A DNA stretch of 64,000 nucleotides from Xenorhabdus eapokensis (GTDB lineage: Bacteria; Pseudomonadota; Gammaproteobacteria; Enterobacterales; Enterobacteriaceae), in assembly GCF_001908105.1 (NCBI RefSeq), contig NZ_MKGQ01000008.1, forward strand, positions 48,462-112,461. Direction: 5' to 3'. Below the pieces are notes generated by a model. That model was not told where the DNA came from, did no database searches, and was given only the letters and a program-made list of their open reading frames with translations. Below, piece by piece: positions 9,736-17,611 of the stretch. The position numbers and the translations under genes were made by a program. Numbering within the stretch: position 1 is the first letter of the stretch; the number at the start of each line of letters is the position of its first letter.

Positions 9736-10785
9736 TTATTGAACAGATAAAATATATTTTGCAAAACTGTTATTCACTTCACATTTTTTATTTAACCTTT
9801 TATATTCTCTATATTTTTTAGAATAACTAAGAAGTGTTTCTTCATTTTTGCTTTTACGTGTAAATATCCCCCCCCATAAACGATCCCACTTGGCGTAATT
9901 AGTATCCTTCATTAAAAGAACATGTGCTTTTTTCATATTCCAATGTGGAATACCTGGATGTAAATGATGAACCAAATGATAGTTATCATTATGTCTACCA
10001 AAAAAGAAATTTTCCCACCATGCTCCTTTACGATTTCTAGTTAACAATAGAGCTTCATCTTCAGATTCAGGCAATGGATAATGCTCGGAAAGCTCTACTA
10101 TCCAACCTATTGCAACTGCAAATGTAAATAATGGCACTAACCAAAAAGCTAAAAAATACAATATAATATCAAAATATATACAAACTGATAAAATAACAAT
10201 CCAATATAATATAAATGGAATTGATTCCTTTTCTCTTTTTTCGTTATTTTTTATCTTTATTCTATCTTTTATTATATATTGTATATATTTTAAAGTTCTG
10301 TACCCTGTTAGAGCTAATAGAATGTTTTTAATAAAAAATTCCTTTGAACTTTTATTTGCATCATACAATCCACATTGTATATGAAAATTATAATCTGGAT
10401 CTTTATCTTTATCCCCTAAATAAACGTGATGATATTTAATATGCGAATAACTATAAGAATTATAAAGATGAAAGATTAAATAACCAGACAAGTAAGTTCC
10501 AGCTACATAATTCAATACCTTGTTTTTAGCTAATATATTGTGAGATGACTCATGCAATATATTAGATAATGCTCTTTGTGTCGAACCAATCACAAACAAT
10601 GAAATAGGATAAAACCAATAACTGATACCAAGTGTTAGATATATTGATATGGCTATAAGAGAGTAATCCTTTAAGATAGCTAACAACCAGTGATAATTAT
10701 CTTGTTTACATAAAGGTTTTAGTTCTCTAATTACATATTTTGATATTCTATATCTATTAGATATCTCTATGTTTTTTGAACTCAT
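9736..10785 (-). CDS. Membrane fatty-acid-desaturase-family oxidase (first gene of operon)
   Basis: A 349-residue integral membrane di-iron enzyme of the PF00487 type. Its three histidine boxes are HESSH (near residue 98), HIKYHH (near 119) and HLVHH in NYHLVHHLHPGIPHW (near 274), with several membrane segments between them. Family members desaturate or hydroxylate lipids, but some act on amino-acid-derived products, such as the RtxC desaturase of the rhizobitoxine pathway. The company of an ATP-grasp ligase and a proline dehydrogenase favours that kind of role here, as inference. The start is well supported by AAGGAGG seven bases upstream. It heads the operon. Confidence 0.85.
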   Translation of the reverse strand: MSSKNIEISNRYRISKYVIRELKPLCKQDNYHWLLAILKDYSLIAISIYLTLGISYWFYPISLFVIGSTQRALSNILHESSHNILAKNKVLNYVAGTYLSGYLIFHLYNSYSYSHIKYHHVYLGDKDKDPDYNFHIQCGLYDANKSSKEFFIKNILLALTGYRTLKYIQYIIKDRIKIKNNEKREKESIPFILYWIVILSVCIYFDIILYFLAFWLVPLFTFAVAIGWIVELSEHYPLPESEDEALLLTRNRKGAWWENFFFGRHNDNYHLVHHLHPGIPHWNMKKAHVLLMKDTNYAKWDRLWGGIFTRKSKNEETLLSYSKKYREYKRLNKKCEVNNSFAKYILSVQ

Positions 10786-11188
10786 AATTCCTCCTTTGCT
10801 ACTAAGTAAAAATCACACCATGATATTAATAATATATTTTCACTAATAAAAGCTTCACATAATTTTTACTAGCATATCTAATTCCGCGGCGAAATTAGAT
10901 ATATATTCATAACCACAAACATTTACTTCAAAGGCAAATTATAATTATCTACATTAAACAAAATTTCATTATTACACAAAGATATAATCACTCTTATAAA
11001 ACTATAAATTCATATATAATATATGTGTAAATATTTAATTGTTAGTTTATAGTTTCACCACTAAATATTTTTTATAGTTTCATTAAACAGACACTAAGTT
11101 TATAGAGCAAAAAATAAAATAACAAATACACCACATAAACACAACAAGAATCATAAAAAATCAACATTCTAATTAAGTTTATTTTTTA
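10786..11188. other. AT-rich non-coding region upstream of the metabolite operon
   Basis: About 400 bp of very AT-rich DNA without a credible gene. It should contain the promoter for the minus-strand operon starting at 10785. I cannot assign a single -10/-35 pair because many candidates exist at this base composition. No clear operator or riboswitch was recognised. Confidence 0.5.
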
Positions 11189-11410
11189 TCACGCTGCATA
11201 ACGAATTTAGGTATAGTGTAAAAAGCATACAATGTGTTTCTCTCTTCTCTGTAACTTCCTGAGATGGCTTTTTACCTTTCCTTTTAATTCCTGCTAACTT
11301 ATTACCGTTGACGAACAACGAATGACATTTTTCAGTTCACCATCAAGATACTCAACTGGATTCAATTTCGGTGAATTTTAGCAGGGCATTTACCCTGACG
11401 ATTATTTCCA
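11189..11410 (-). pseudogene. Decayed C-terminal end of an IS630-family transposase
   Basis: Read on the minus strand with frameshifts, this stretch gives fragments like LNP-E-LDGELKN, LAGIKRKGKKPSQEVTEKRE and FLHYT-stop-IRYAA-stop. IS630-family transposases typically have an LNPxE motif followed by a basic helix and end in a similar FFR-x-PSVRYAA tail. Several in-frame stops and at least one frameshift make it non-functional. It marks the boundary between the metabolite operon and the invasin gene. No terminal inverted repeats were identified. Confidence 0.6.
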
Positions 11411-11594
11411 AGAGGCTTACTTTTTATTCCTTCCTTAATAAGCTCTTAGCTAAAATCATCAATGTTTTAACTTATTGAGTTATTGAGCTATTGAAAATCA
11501 TTATCACGTGATAACTATTTTTAATAACGCAAAAATAAAATACATCACTATTATCACAATAGGGTTAACTCCGTGTTATTTAGGATTATTTAAT

Positions 11595-14420
11595 ATGAGG
11601 TGTGTGAATATGTTATCATATATTGGTAAAGTCATATTTTTACTCTTTTTTCTTTACTCGTTATTGATACCCTATACGATAACGAACTCCTTTGCAGAAG
11701 GGGATCTTAGAACTGAAAGATATACGAAAAAAGCAGATGAGAACGATAATATTGGCGTGCGAGTGAATGGATCAGGTAAAAAATATCTGAATTCGGATAC
11801 GCGTAAAAATAGCGTAAAAGAAAACAATCACACCTCATATGCTGATACACAAAATGTTATTGCTAAAAACCTCCAAATGGCCGGTAATTTCCTGTCATCT
11901 TCACCTTCAGAATTGGCCGAACACGCCAAATCCTATGCGTTAGGCCAAGTTAACGGCCTGGTAACGTCTGAAGCACAAAAATGGTTATCACAGTTTGGTA
12001 CGGCCAGAATTAATTTTGGACTGGATAAAAAGGGAGCGCGAAAAAACGGCTCACTCGATCTTTTACTGCCACTTTATGATAATAAAGCGGATTGGCTGTT
12101 CTTTTCCCAGCTTGGTTATCGCAACAAAGACAGTCGGGATACCATCAACGTAGGATTGGGTGGTCGTTATTTCTATCAGGACTGGATGTATGGCCTGAAT
12201 ACCTTTTATGACAATGACCTGACGGGCAAAAACCAGCGTCTTGGGCTGGGTGGAGAAGTGTGGGCAGACAACATTAAACTGGCTGCTAATACCTATTTTC
12301 GTGTCAGTAACTGGAAAAACTCACGGGATTTTGTCGGTTATTACGAACGCCCCGCCAACGGTTATGACATTAGTGGAGAGTTTTTCTTACCTGCTTACCC
12401 TAATCTGGGCGCCAAGCTGACTTATGAGCAATATTTTGGCGATGAGGTGACTTTATTCGATCGTGACACCAAACAGAAAAACCCCGTCCTGGCTACCTTG
12501 GGGCTGTCTTACACCCCAGTTCCGCTATTTACTCTGGGTGTGGATTATAAACAAGGAAACGGGCACAACGAAACACAATTTTTGGCGAACTTAAGCTATA
12601 GATTGGGTGTTCCCCTGAGTGTGCAGTTATCGCCAGAAAACGTGGCGACGGCAAGGACATTAGCGGGCAGCCGTTATGATCTGGTAGAAAGAAATAACCA
12701 TATCGTGCTTGAGCATCAGGCAAAGCCAGCCGCTCAATTGTCGCTGCCGGAGGTTATCACCGGCTATAGTGGAAGTCAGCAGGAGATTACCGCCAAGTTC
12801 TCTTCTGAGTCTCCGCTTAAGCAGATCCATTGGGCAACCAACAAAGATTTTGAACAACACGGTGGGAAACTCTCTTCCAAGACCGGCAACACCATCAACG
12901 TTACCCTGCCAGCCTATTTATCTGGCGATAACCAAAATAACAATTACCCCATTTATGCTGTTGCTGAATGGGAAAATAACCAAAAATCAGCGCCTGCTGA
13001 AATGCGTGTCATTGTCAGGCCGTTTATGCTGAAAAAACAGGAAGGCGCTAACTTTACTCCAGCAGGACCACTGCCTGCGACAGGAGATCAAAAGGACGGA
13101 TATACGTTTGACCCTGTGATTACCTTTGATACGGACGCTAATGCACCGATAAAAAATGTCACCATCAATCATGTTCAGTGGATAACCGATCCTAAAATCG
13201 GCCCAGAGAGTGGGTTGAAGTTACTTGATTGGGGAACGTCGGATTCTGTGGTGCTTGATGAAAACGGGCGTTTCAAACAAAAACCGGTCTTAGTGAGTAC
13301 AAACCCACATAAAGATGTCAAGGTGTACCTGCAAATAGATAGCCAGCCTCCAGAATTAGTGGGCGAAGTTAGCTTTGGTGACAATCCAGCCAATTCCAAA
13401 GATTACAGTATTGGTCAGTCTGGTATTACGTCCGAGAAATTGAAGTCCTTATCGGGCGGTGGTTACCAACAATATCAATTTATGGCGACTATCCTGGGTG
13501 GTGATGGCAAACCCGTTAAAGAGGGTACAGTCATTAGTGATGCACATTGGAAGATAGATAAACCATCAGACGCCGGTAAAAATGGAATAATACTCACCCC
13601 AGATACTAAAACAGATAGCAAAGGAAACTTAAAGGCAATCATCACCAGTACTAAGGCATTCAAAGGGGATGTAGTGGTTTCACTTCAGGTTGGGAAATAT
13701 AAGTCTGTTCAATCACCAACGTCTACGGTAAATTTCGGACTAGCAGGGATATCGCCAATAACATCGGACGTACCAAGCCCTATAGTGGTAGGTAGAACTT
13801 ATAACCTGACAGTCACCGTTACGGATGGCGAGGGTAACCCGTTGCCTAATAAGACAGTTAACTGGCATACAGAGGTTGAGAATGGTGGTGACAAGAACGC
13901 GGTAAAAATCCCCGTAAGTAGTACAACCAATTCAAGCGGTAAAGCTACCGCAATATTGACCAGTAGTACTGACCAAGACGTTACAGTAACAGCTTCAGTG
14001 GATGGCATAGGAACAACGCAGCCTTTAACGGTGAATTTCGCATGGCCAACGTTCAGTCGCCCCATACCGACCGGCCAATCCCCTCAGGCACCCCAGCCAG
14101 TTATGCATGGTGGAACTGATTTTTATACATTTACTACGACAATGTATGCTCCTGACGGGAGGCTTTTTGAAAATCCGTCAGAAGGCTCGCTGGGGCATGT
14201 TCCTATTAAATGGTGGTCAGAACTCGTTAATAACACCCCCCTAACTTTTACACCTCAAAAGAACACCCAACCATCTAGTGGAGAGGTGACAGTTCAAGTG
14301 ACGAGTACTGAGAAAATTAAGATTCATATATGTGTTGGCATAGGTATACCCCTAAAGCCAGGAGATATCCCTCCATCACGGAAATGTGTAGACCCTAACA
14401 ACATGAAGGAGTTTAATTAA
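11595..14420 (+). CDS. Inverse autotransporter adhesin, invasin/intimin family
   Basis: An outer-membrane adhesin of about 941 residues. An N-terminal hydrophobic signal segment (FLLFFLYSLLIPY) ends near SFAEGD. A linker region leads to the inverse-autotransporter beta domain with the family hallmarks WLSQFGTARINFG, FSQLGYRNKDSRDTINVGLG, YGLNTFYDNDLTGKNQRLGLG and SRYDLVERNNHIVLE. The passenger is made of Ig-like domains, one clearly Big_1/invasin-like (NLTVTVTDGEGNPLPNKTVNW). The beta domain closely follows the layout of Yersinia invasin. I chose the ATG with AGGA nine bases upstream; an in-frame GTG at 11508 and an ATG at 11610 are alternatives. A rho-independent terminator follows. No C-type-lectin end is recognised. 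Confidence 0.9.
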   Translation: MRCVNMLSYIGKVIFLLFFLYSLLIPYTITNSFAEGDLRTERYTKKADENDNIGVRVNGSGKKYLNSDTRKNSVKENNHTSYADTQNVIAKNLQMAGNFLSSSPSELAEHAKSYALGQVNGLVTSEAQKWLSQFGTARINFGLDKKGARKNGSLDLLLPLYDNKADWLFFSQLGYRNKDSRDTINVGLGGRYFYQDWMYGLNTFYDNDLTGKNQRLGLGGEVWADNIKLAANTYFRVSNWKNSRDFVGYYERPANGYDISGEFFLPAYPNLGAKLTYEQYFGDEVTLFDRDTKQKNPVLATLGLSYTPVPLFTLGVDYKQGNGHNETQFLANLSYRLGVPLSVQLSPENVATARTLAGSRYDLVERNNHIVLEHQAKPAAQLSLPEVITGYSGSQQEITAKFSSESPLKQIHWATNKDFEQHGGKLSSKTGNTINVTLPAYLSGDNQNNNYPIYAVAEWENNQKSAPAEMRVIVRPFMLKKQEGANFTPAGPLPATGDQKDGYTFDPVITFDTDANAPIKNVTINHVQWITDPKIGPESGLKLLDWGTSDSVVLDENGRFKQKPVLVSTNPHKDVKVYLQIDSQPPELVGEVSFGDNPANSKDYSIGQSGITSEKLKSLSGGGYQQYQFMATILGGDGKPVKEGTVISDAHWKIDKPSDAGKNGIILTPDTKTDSKGNLKAIITSTKAFKGDVVVSLQVGKYKSVQSPTSTVNFGLAGISPITSDVPSPIVVGRTYNLTVTVTDGEGNPLPNKTVNWHTEVENGGDKNAVKIPVSSTTNSSGKATAILTSSTDQDVTVTASVDGIGTTQPLTVNFAWPTFSRPIPTGQSPQAPQPVMHGGTDFYTFTTTMYAPDGRLFENPSEGSLGHVPIKWWSELVNNTPLTFTPQKNTQPSSGEVTVQVTSTEKIKIHICVGIGIPLKPGDIPPSRKCVDPNNMKEFN

Positions 14421-14477
14421 CTTCAATTTTAACTTTGCTTAAGCATAAGGACAGTTATTTTATCATCACGTAAATGT

Positions 14478-14520
14478 AGACTCGGCTTTTTAGGTTCAGC
14501 AAAAAGCCGAGTCTGTTTCA
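14478..14520 (+). terminator. Terminator after the invasin gene (repeat copy 1)
   Basis: A 14-bp perfect stem, AGACTCGGCTTTTT with AAAAAGCCGAGTCT, is followed by GTTTCATTTT. The stem and its upstream flank (CACGTAAATGT) recur after the next gene at 15341. Confidence 0.85.
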
Positions 14521-14598
14521 TTTTCTGCAACACAGTGTTTTCTGCATAGCCGCTTATTTCAAAGTAATTTCCTCTCTTAAATAAAACCCCAATAAATT

Positions 14599-14640
14599 AG
14601 CAGTAAACTTTGAGTTTACACGCCAGCGCATCACTCACTC
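14599..14640 (+). repeat. Conserved leader repeat, copy A
   Basis: A 42-bp segment beginning AGCAGTAAACTTTGAGTTTA that recurs at 15701-15742 with about 75 percent identity by eye. It lies about 165 bp upstream of the Ig-like protein gene. It also contains a small inverted repeat (GTAAACTTTGAGTTTAC), so it may be a regulatory or RNA element. Confidence 0.6.
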
Positions 14641-14804
14641 GACGAATAGAGAGATTTTATTATGCTAAACCCGATTTTAGTGTGTATTCATTGCTATATG
14701 ATTACCGCTTATTGCGATAAAAATTTAACTTAAGTAATATGGTTTGGCGATTTAGTCGTAGGATGAAATAACCTTAAACTTTAATGAAGATCAGCGAGGT
14801 GTTT

Positions 14805-15209
14805 ATGTCTAACGTTAATCAGCAAGAAAAACAGGTGCTAGATTCCACATCGGATCTCAATGTGAAAATTGAAACGTACCCAAAAGGCCCAGTACCGGCG
14901 ACTGGGATTTATACTATAAGAGTCAACGTTACAAGTGATAATAATAGTAAAGAAATATCTAACCAAAGAATTAAATTGAGCGTAACCGATCCACAGGGGA
15001 ACCCCGTATTGGGTGAGGATGGCAACCCTCAGGTATACACCAATGCTGATGGGCGTGGTGATACATTAACCGATAGTCATGGTGTGATTTTCTTTACACC
15101 GTATCTTAGGCTTAACAAGCACCAAACTCAAACTGGCATATACACAATAAAGGCCTCTGTGGAAGGCTCAGGAATAGAACCTGCGCAACTGCCGGTGGAA
15201 TTCCAATAG
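14805..15209 (+). CDS. Orphan Ig-like (Big_1-type) domain protein
   Basis: A 134-residue protein that looks like a single bacterial Ig-like or invasin repeat domain: TGIYTIRVNVTSDN, IKLSVTDPQGNPVLGEDGNP, TLTDSHGVIFFTP and a final YTIKASVEGSG strand. It has no signal peptide, anchor or outer-membrane domain. The start is the ATG with GAGGTG six bases upstream (MSNVNQQEKQ); an ATG 21 bp earlier lacks a good ribosome site. It sits between two copies of the same leader and terminator sequences, downstream of the invasin gene whose passenger it resembles. It could be a detached repeat or an accessory or decoy subunit; its function is unknown. Confidence 0.7.
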   Translation: MSNVNQQEKQVLDSTSDLNVKIETYPKGPVPATGIYTIRVNVTSDNNSKEISNQRIKLSVTDPQGNPVLGEDGNPQVYTNADGRGDTLTDSHGVIFFTPYLRLNKHQTQTGIYTIKASVEGSGIEPAQLPVEFQ

Positions 15210-15340
15210 CTAACAATCCAAAAATCTGCGGTTATCTAAAAAATGGGAATAGTTCTTGCGGTATTTGACTTTGATGCTTAAACACCTTATCAAAGCCAAA
15301 GAAAGTGACTATTCAAACTGATTTATTATCACGTAAATGT

Positions 15341-15378
15341 AGACTCGGTTTTTATTAAAAAGCCGAGTCTGTTATAAT
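15341..15378 (+). terminator. Terminator after the Ig-like gene (repeat copy 2)
   Basis: The stem AGACTCGGTTTTT with AAAAAGCCGAGTCT is followed by GTTATAATTT. Together with its CACGTAAATGT flank it is nearly identical to the terminator at 14478. Confidence 0.85.
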
Positions 15379-15700
15379 TTCCATCACAAAATATATTACT
15401 TTATTACTGGTTCGAATTATTGAGTATCTTTTTTTATGCCAATATGATACATGCTCTGTTTGTGTGTATACACCGCATTAATATTTATTAATAACGTTAT
15501 AAATTTGAGCAAGTGATAATATCTGCATATTTTAATTGACTTGCTTACATTCAAATAATAAGTTAATTTAATTTTAATATATGGATTTTTATCTATTTGA
15601 ACTTTTTGTTTATAAAAAACAAAATGAATCACACATTAAATAATGATATTTACGATAAATGGAAGTTATTATCACTGTATTGTGCATTTAGGAAAATATC

Positions 15701-15742
15701 AGCAGTAAATTTTGAATTTACAACCCAGCAGATTATTCACTC
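15701..15742 (+). repeat. Conserved leader repeat, copy B
   Basis: Second copy of the leader element, beginning AGCAGTAAATTTTGAATTTA, located about 55 bp upstream of the Tad2-like gene. A shorter, weaker trace (CAGCAGTAAACTTGG) occurs at 16691. The 15210-15796 intergenic stretch otherwise holds only a terminator and AT-rich DNA. Confidence 0.6.
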
Positions 15743-15796
15743 TGAGAGTAAACAGATTTTATCATGTTACTTTAATGATCAATAAGTGAGGAAATT

Positions 15797-16534
15797 ATGT
15801 CAGTAATAAATAAATTAGACAGTAATATTGCTCAACAATGTTCATTTACCCCTGATCAATTCAAGGTTAACGTCACAACTAAAATTGATAATGATATCAC
15901 TGCACCTATTGGCTCTTCTCCGTGGGCACTAATTCAGGTGTATTTAGGCAAGAAAGTGTGTAGACGTAATTGGACTTATCCTTTTGAATACATACATCTT
16001 GTACCTGATAGCTCGCCGTTAATTGAGAAGCGTCAACAAGACAATATTACCGCTTGGCAGCCAACACCAGAAGATTTAACAGCTTGTGACTGGGAATTAC
16101 AGGGCCCCAATCTGGAGTTTGATCTTGAAGTGGGAGAAGGAACGCTTTACGGTAACCAAACCTTTGGATATTTTGATACAGATACGCCTTCTCCATCTAC
16201 TCACATTGGTACCTTAAAGCCAATCAAGAATAATCCAGATATTAAAAACATAACAGCGTTCTATTTTAGTGATACACAGTTAATTATTCAAGCCTCCTCT
16301 AATAACAACCAAGAGAGTCGTCAAAAAGTAAATGAATTCTTTGGTAACAATCTCACCGTAATTGTTGATGATGTTTATTATGTTCTTGGAGATACAGGCC
16401 GGTATGGAATGGATGAACAGTTCTCCCGAACCTATTATAATGATAGCAATAATGGCGTGCAAAAATTAGGTGACCTGTTGCAACAAAACGTAGGTGAAAC
16501 ACTTCGTCTTCGCTTATTGTGGAGTGATAATTAA
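15797..16534 (+). CDS. Protein with Tad2/DUF2829-like domain
   Basis: A 245-residue protein with no signal peptide. Residues about 41-101 carry the pattern of the DUF2829/Tad2 fold: PWALIQVYLGKKVCRRNW at the front and AWQPTPEDLTACDWEL at the end, matching the family's basic-Trp and W-x-x-DlxA-DWe signatures. Family members include phage Thoeris anti-defence protein Tad2, which binds nucleotide signals. The remaining 140 residues (acidic, with NQTFGYFDTDTPSPSTH and a C-terminal LLQQNVGETLRLRLLWSD) are unrecognised. The gene has a GAGG ribosome site, its own leader repeat and a terminator, next to an invasin and an Ig-like gene. Domain assignment is from pattern recognition only; the cellular role is unknown. 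Confidence 0.65.
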   Translation: MSVINKLDSNIAQQCSFTPDQFKVNVTTKIDNDITAPIGSSPWALIQVYLGKKVCRRNWTYPFEYIHLVPDSSPLIEKRQQDNITAWQPTPEDLTACDWELQGPNLEFDLEVGEGTLYGNQTFGYFDTDTPSPSTHIGTLKPIKNNPDIKNITAFYFSDTQLIIQASSNNNQESRQKVNEFFGNNLTVIVDDVYYVLGDTGRYGMDEQFSRTYYNDSNNGVQKLGDLLQQNVGETLRLRLLWSDN

Positions 16535-16549
16535 TTTATAGTCTAAATT

Positions 16550-16580
16550 CAAGGCTATGCTTCCGGCATGGCCTTTTTGT
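16550..16580 (+). terminator. Terminator after the Tad2-like gene
   Basis: The imperfect stem AAGGCTATGC-TTCC-GGCATGGCCTT is followed directly by TTTGTTTTTC. Confidence 0.7.
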
Positions 16581-16814
16581 TTTTCTGTAATAAGGTAAGC
16601 AAGTTATAAACGAGAAATTAACCGTGACTATTTTTGGTTTAGATTAAACTGCATGTTGTAATTATTGGTTATCCATCCAACAACCAATGTCAGCAGTAAA
16701 CTTGGTCACGTATCCAATTTGAAAAATTATATACCAATTTAATTTCAAAATGTAGGGTTGTAATGATTATTTATTCTATAACATTAATAACATTAGTCTC
16801 ATATAAATTTCTAA

Positions 16815-16955
16815 TCATGTATCTTCAACCTTTCCACCTATGATCCAGATGAAGATTCAGTCTGGAGCCAGCACCAGGATGATGAGAGTATACAGGTTCC
16901 ATTAAATGAACGGCTTTATCCTCCCAAAAGCCAATTCAAGCCTATCATTTGTTAA
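16815..16955 (+). pseudogene. Start-less open fragment, possible gene remnant
   Basis: A 46-codon open stretch without a start codon, rich in acidic and polar residues (STYDPDEDSVWSQHQDDESI, then VPLNERLYPPKSQFKP), ending in TAA. Its composition is more protein-like than the surrounding AT-rich DNA, which suggests the tail of a lost gene. I do not recognise the family. The rest of 16581-17075 shows nothing else I can name. Confidence 0.3.
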
Positions 16956-17075
16956 ATTAATAATGAAATAAAAATCAATAAGCTCTGTTTATTAACAGAA
17001 TTTTATCAATAAAGAATTTTTCCAAATATTAAATAATCTTGACAATGACTTATTTTCAATAAAACCACCATTAAT

Positions 17076-17089
17076 TTGATAAATATCAA
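17076..17089 (+). promoter_or_regulatory. FNR box upstream of feoABC
   Basis: TTGATAAATATCAA is a perfect match to the FNR consensus TTGAT-N4-ATCAA. Its centre lies about 40 bp upstream of the start point implied by the TATAAA at 17110-17115, which is the class II activation position. This fits anaerobic activation of ferrous iron uptake, as in E. coli. Confidence 0.88.
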
Positions 17090-17109
17090 TTCATTCCCAT
17101 CTTATCCAA

Positions 17110-17115
17110 TATAAA
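17110..17115 (+). promoter_or_regulatory. Likely -10 element of the feo promoter
   Basis: TATAAA lies 20 bp after the FNR box, giving a predicted transcription start near 17122 and a long leader of about 135 nt before feoA. Confidence 0.6.
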
Positions 17116-17132
17116 TAGCCGATATCGCAGTT

Positions 17133-17151
17133 GCGTATTATTATCATTAGC
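17133..17151 (+). promoter_or_regulatory. Fur box in the feo promoter region
   Basis: The 19-mer GCGTATTATTATCATTAGC matches 13 of 19 positions of the Fur consensus by eye. It lies just downstream of the predicted start point, where Fur-Fe would block transcription when iron is ample. Confidence 0.6.
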
Positions 17152-17257
17152 AACTATAATTCAGAGGAATTACCATACTTTTTTCTTGTGGTTCTCCCAT
17201 TATTGAGGATAATAATTCTTATAATCACTTATTTTTTCAGTTAGAGCGGAGATTTAT

Positions 17258-17485
17258 ATGGTTCTTATTCCAGAACGTAGATATAAAATTCTGGGATTTT
17301 CTCCAGAAATTACCCCAGCTTACCGACAAAAATTATTGTCACTCGGTATGTTACCTGGCTCAACATTTCAGGTCATTCGCTTCGCTCCATTGGGCGATCC
17401 AATACAAATCGAAACACGCAGAGTTAGCCTTACCCTTCGTAAACAAGATTTAGCATTTCTTATGTTGCATGAAGATCTGAATTAA
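17258..17485 (+). CDS. feoA: Ferrous iron transport protein FeoA
   Basis: A 75-residue cytoplasmic SH3-like protein that supports FeoB in Fe(II) uptake. It has the family pattern [40 protein letters not shown] and ends in [19 protein letters not shown] ribosome site precedes the ATG. It is first in feoABC and 126 bp upstream of feoB. Confidence 0.95.
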   Translation: MVLIPERRYKILGFSPEITPAYRQKLLSLGMLPGSTFQVIRFAPLGDPIQIETRRVSLTLRKQDLAFLMLHEDLN

Positions 17486-17611
17486 CAAAGCCCTAAGACG
17501 ATTTGGTTAAGAATAACCATCGACCATACACTTTTTATAACCCGATGTAATCAGAGTACTGAACGTATAGCTAAGGTACGAAATTCGCTTTCCTGATTGG
17601 CAGAAAGTATG

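Noticed and set aside
11508..11594. GTG start extending the invasin by 29 residues
   Set aside because: No ribosome site, and it would put a second hydrophobic stretch before the signal peptide; the ATG at 11595 has AGGA at good spacing. Not fully excluded, since invasins can have long signal regions.
14661..14732. Short 23-codon leader peptide (MLNPILVCIH...)
   Set aside because: The matching position in leader copy B reads MLL then stop, so the peptide is not conserved.
15597..15785. 62-codon open frame before the Tad2-like gene
   Set aside because: It covers the conserved leader repeat, has no ribosome site and an AT-driven composition; it reads as leader DNA rather than protein.
16691..16715. 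Third copy of the leader repeat
   Set aside because: Only CAGCAGTAAACTTGG is shared; too short and no gene follows closely, so not listed as a feature.
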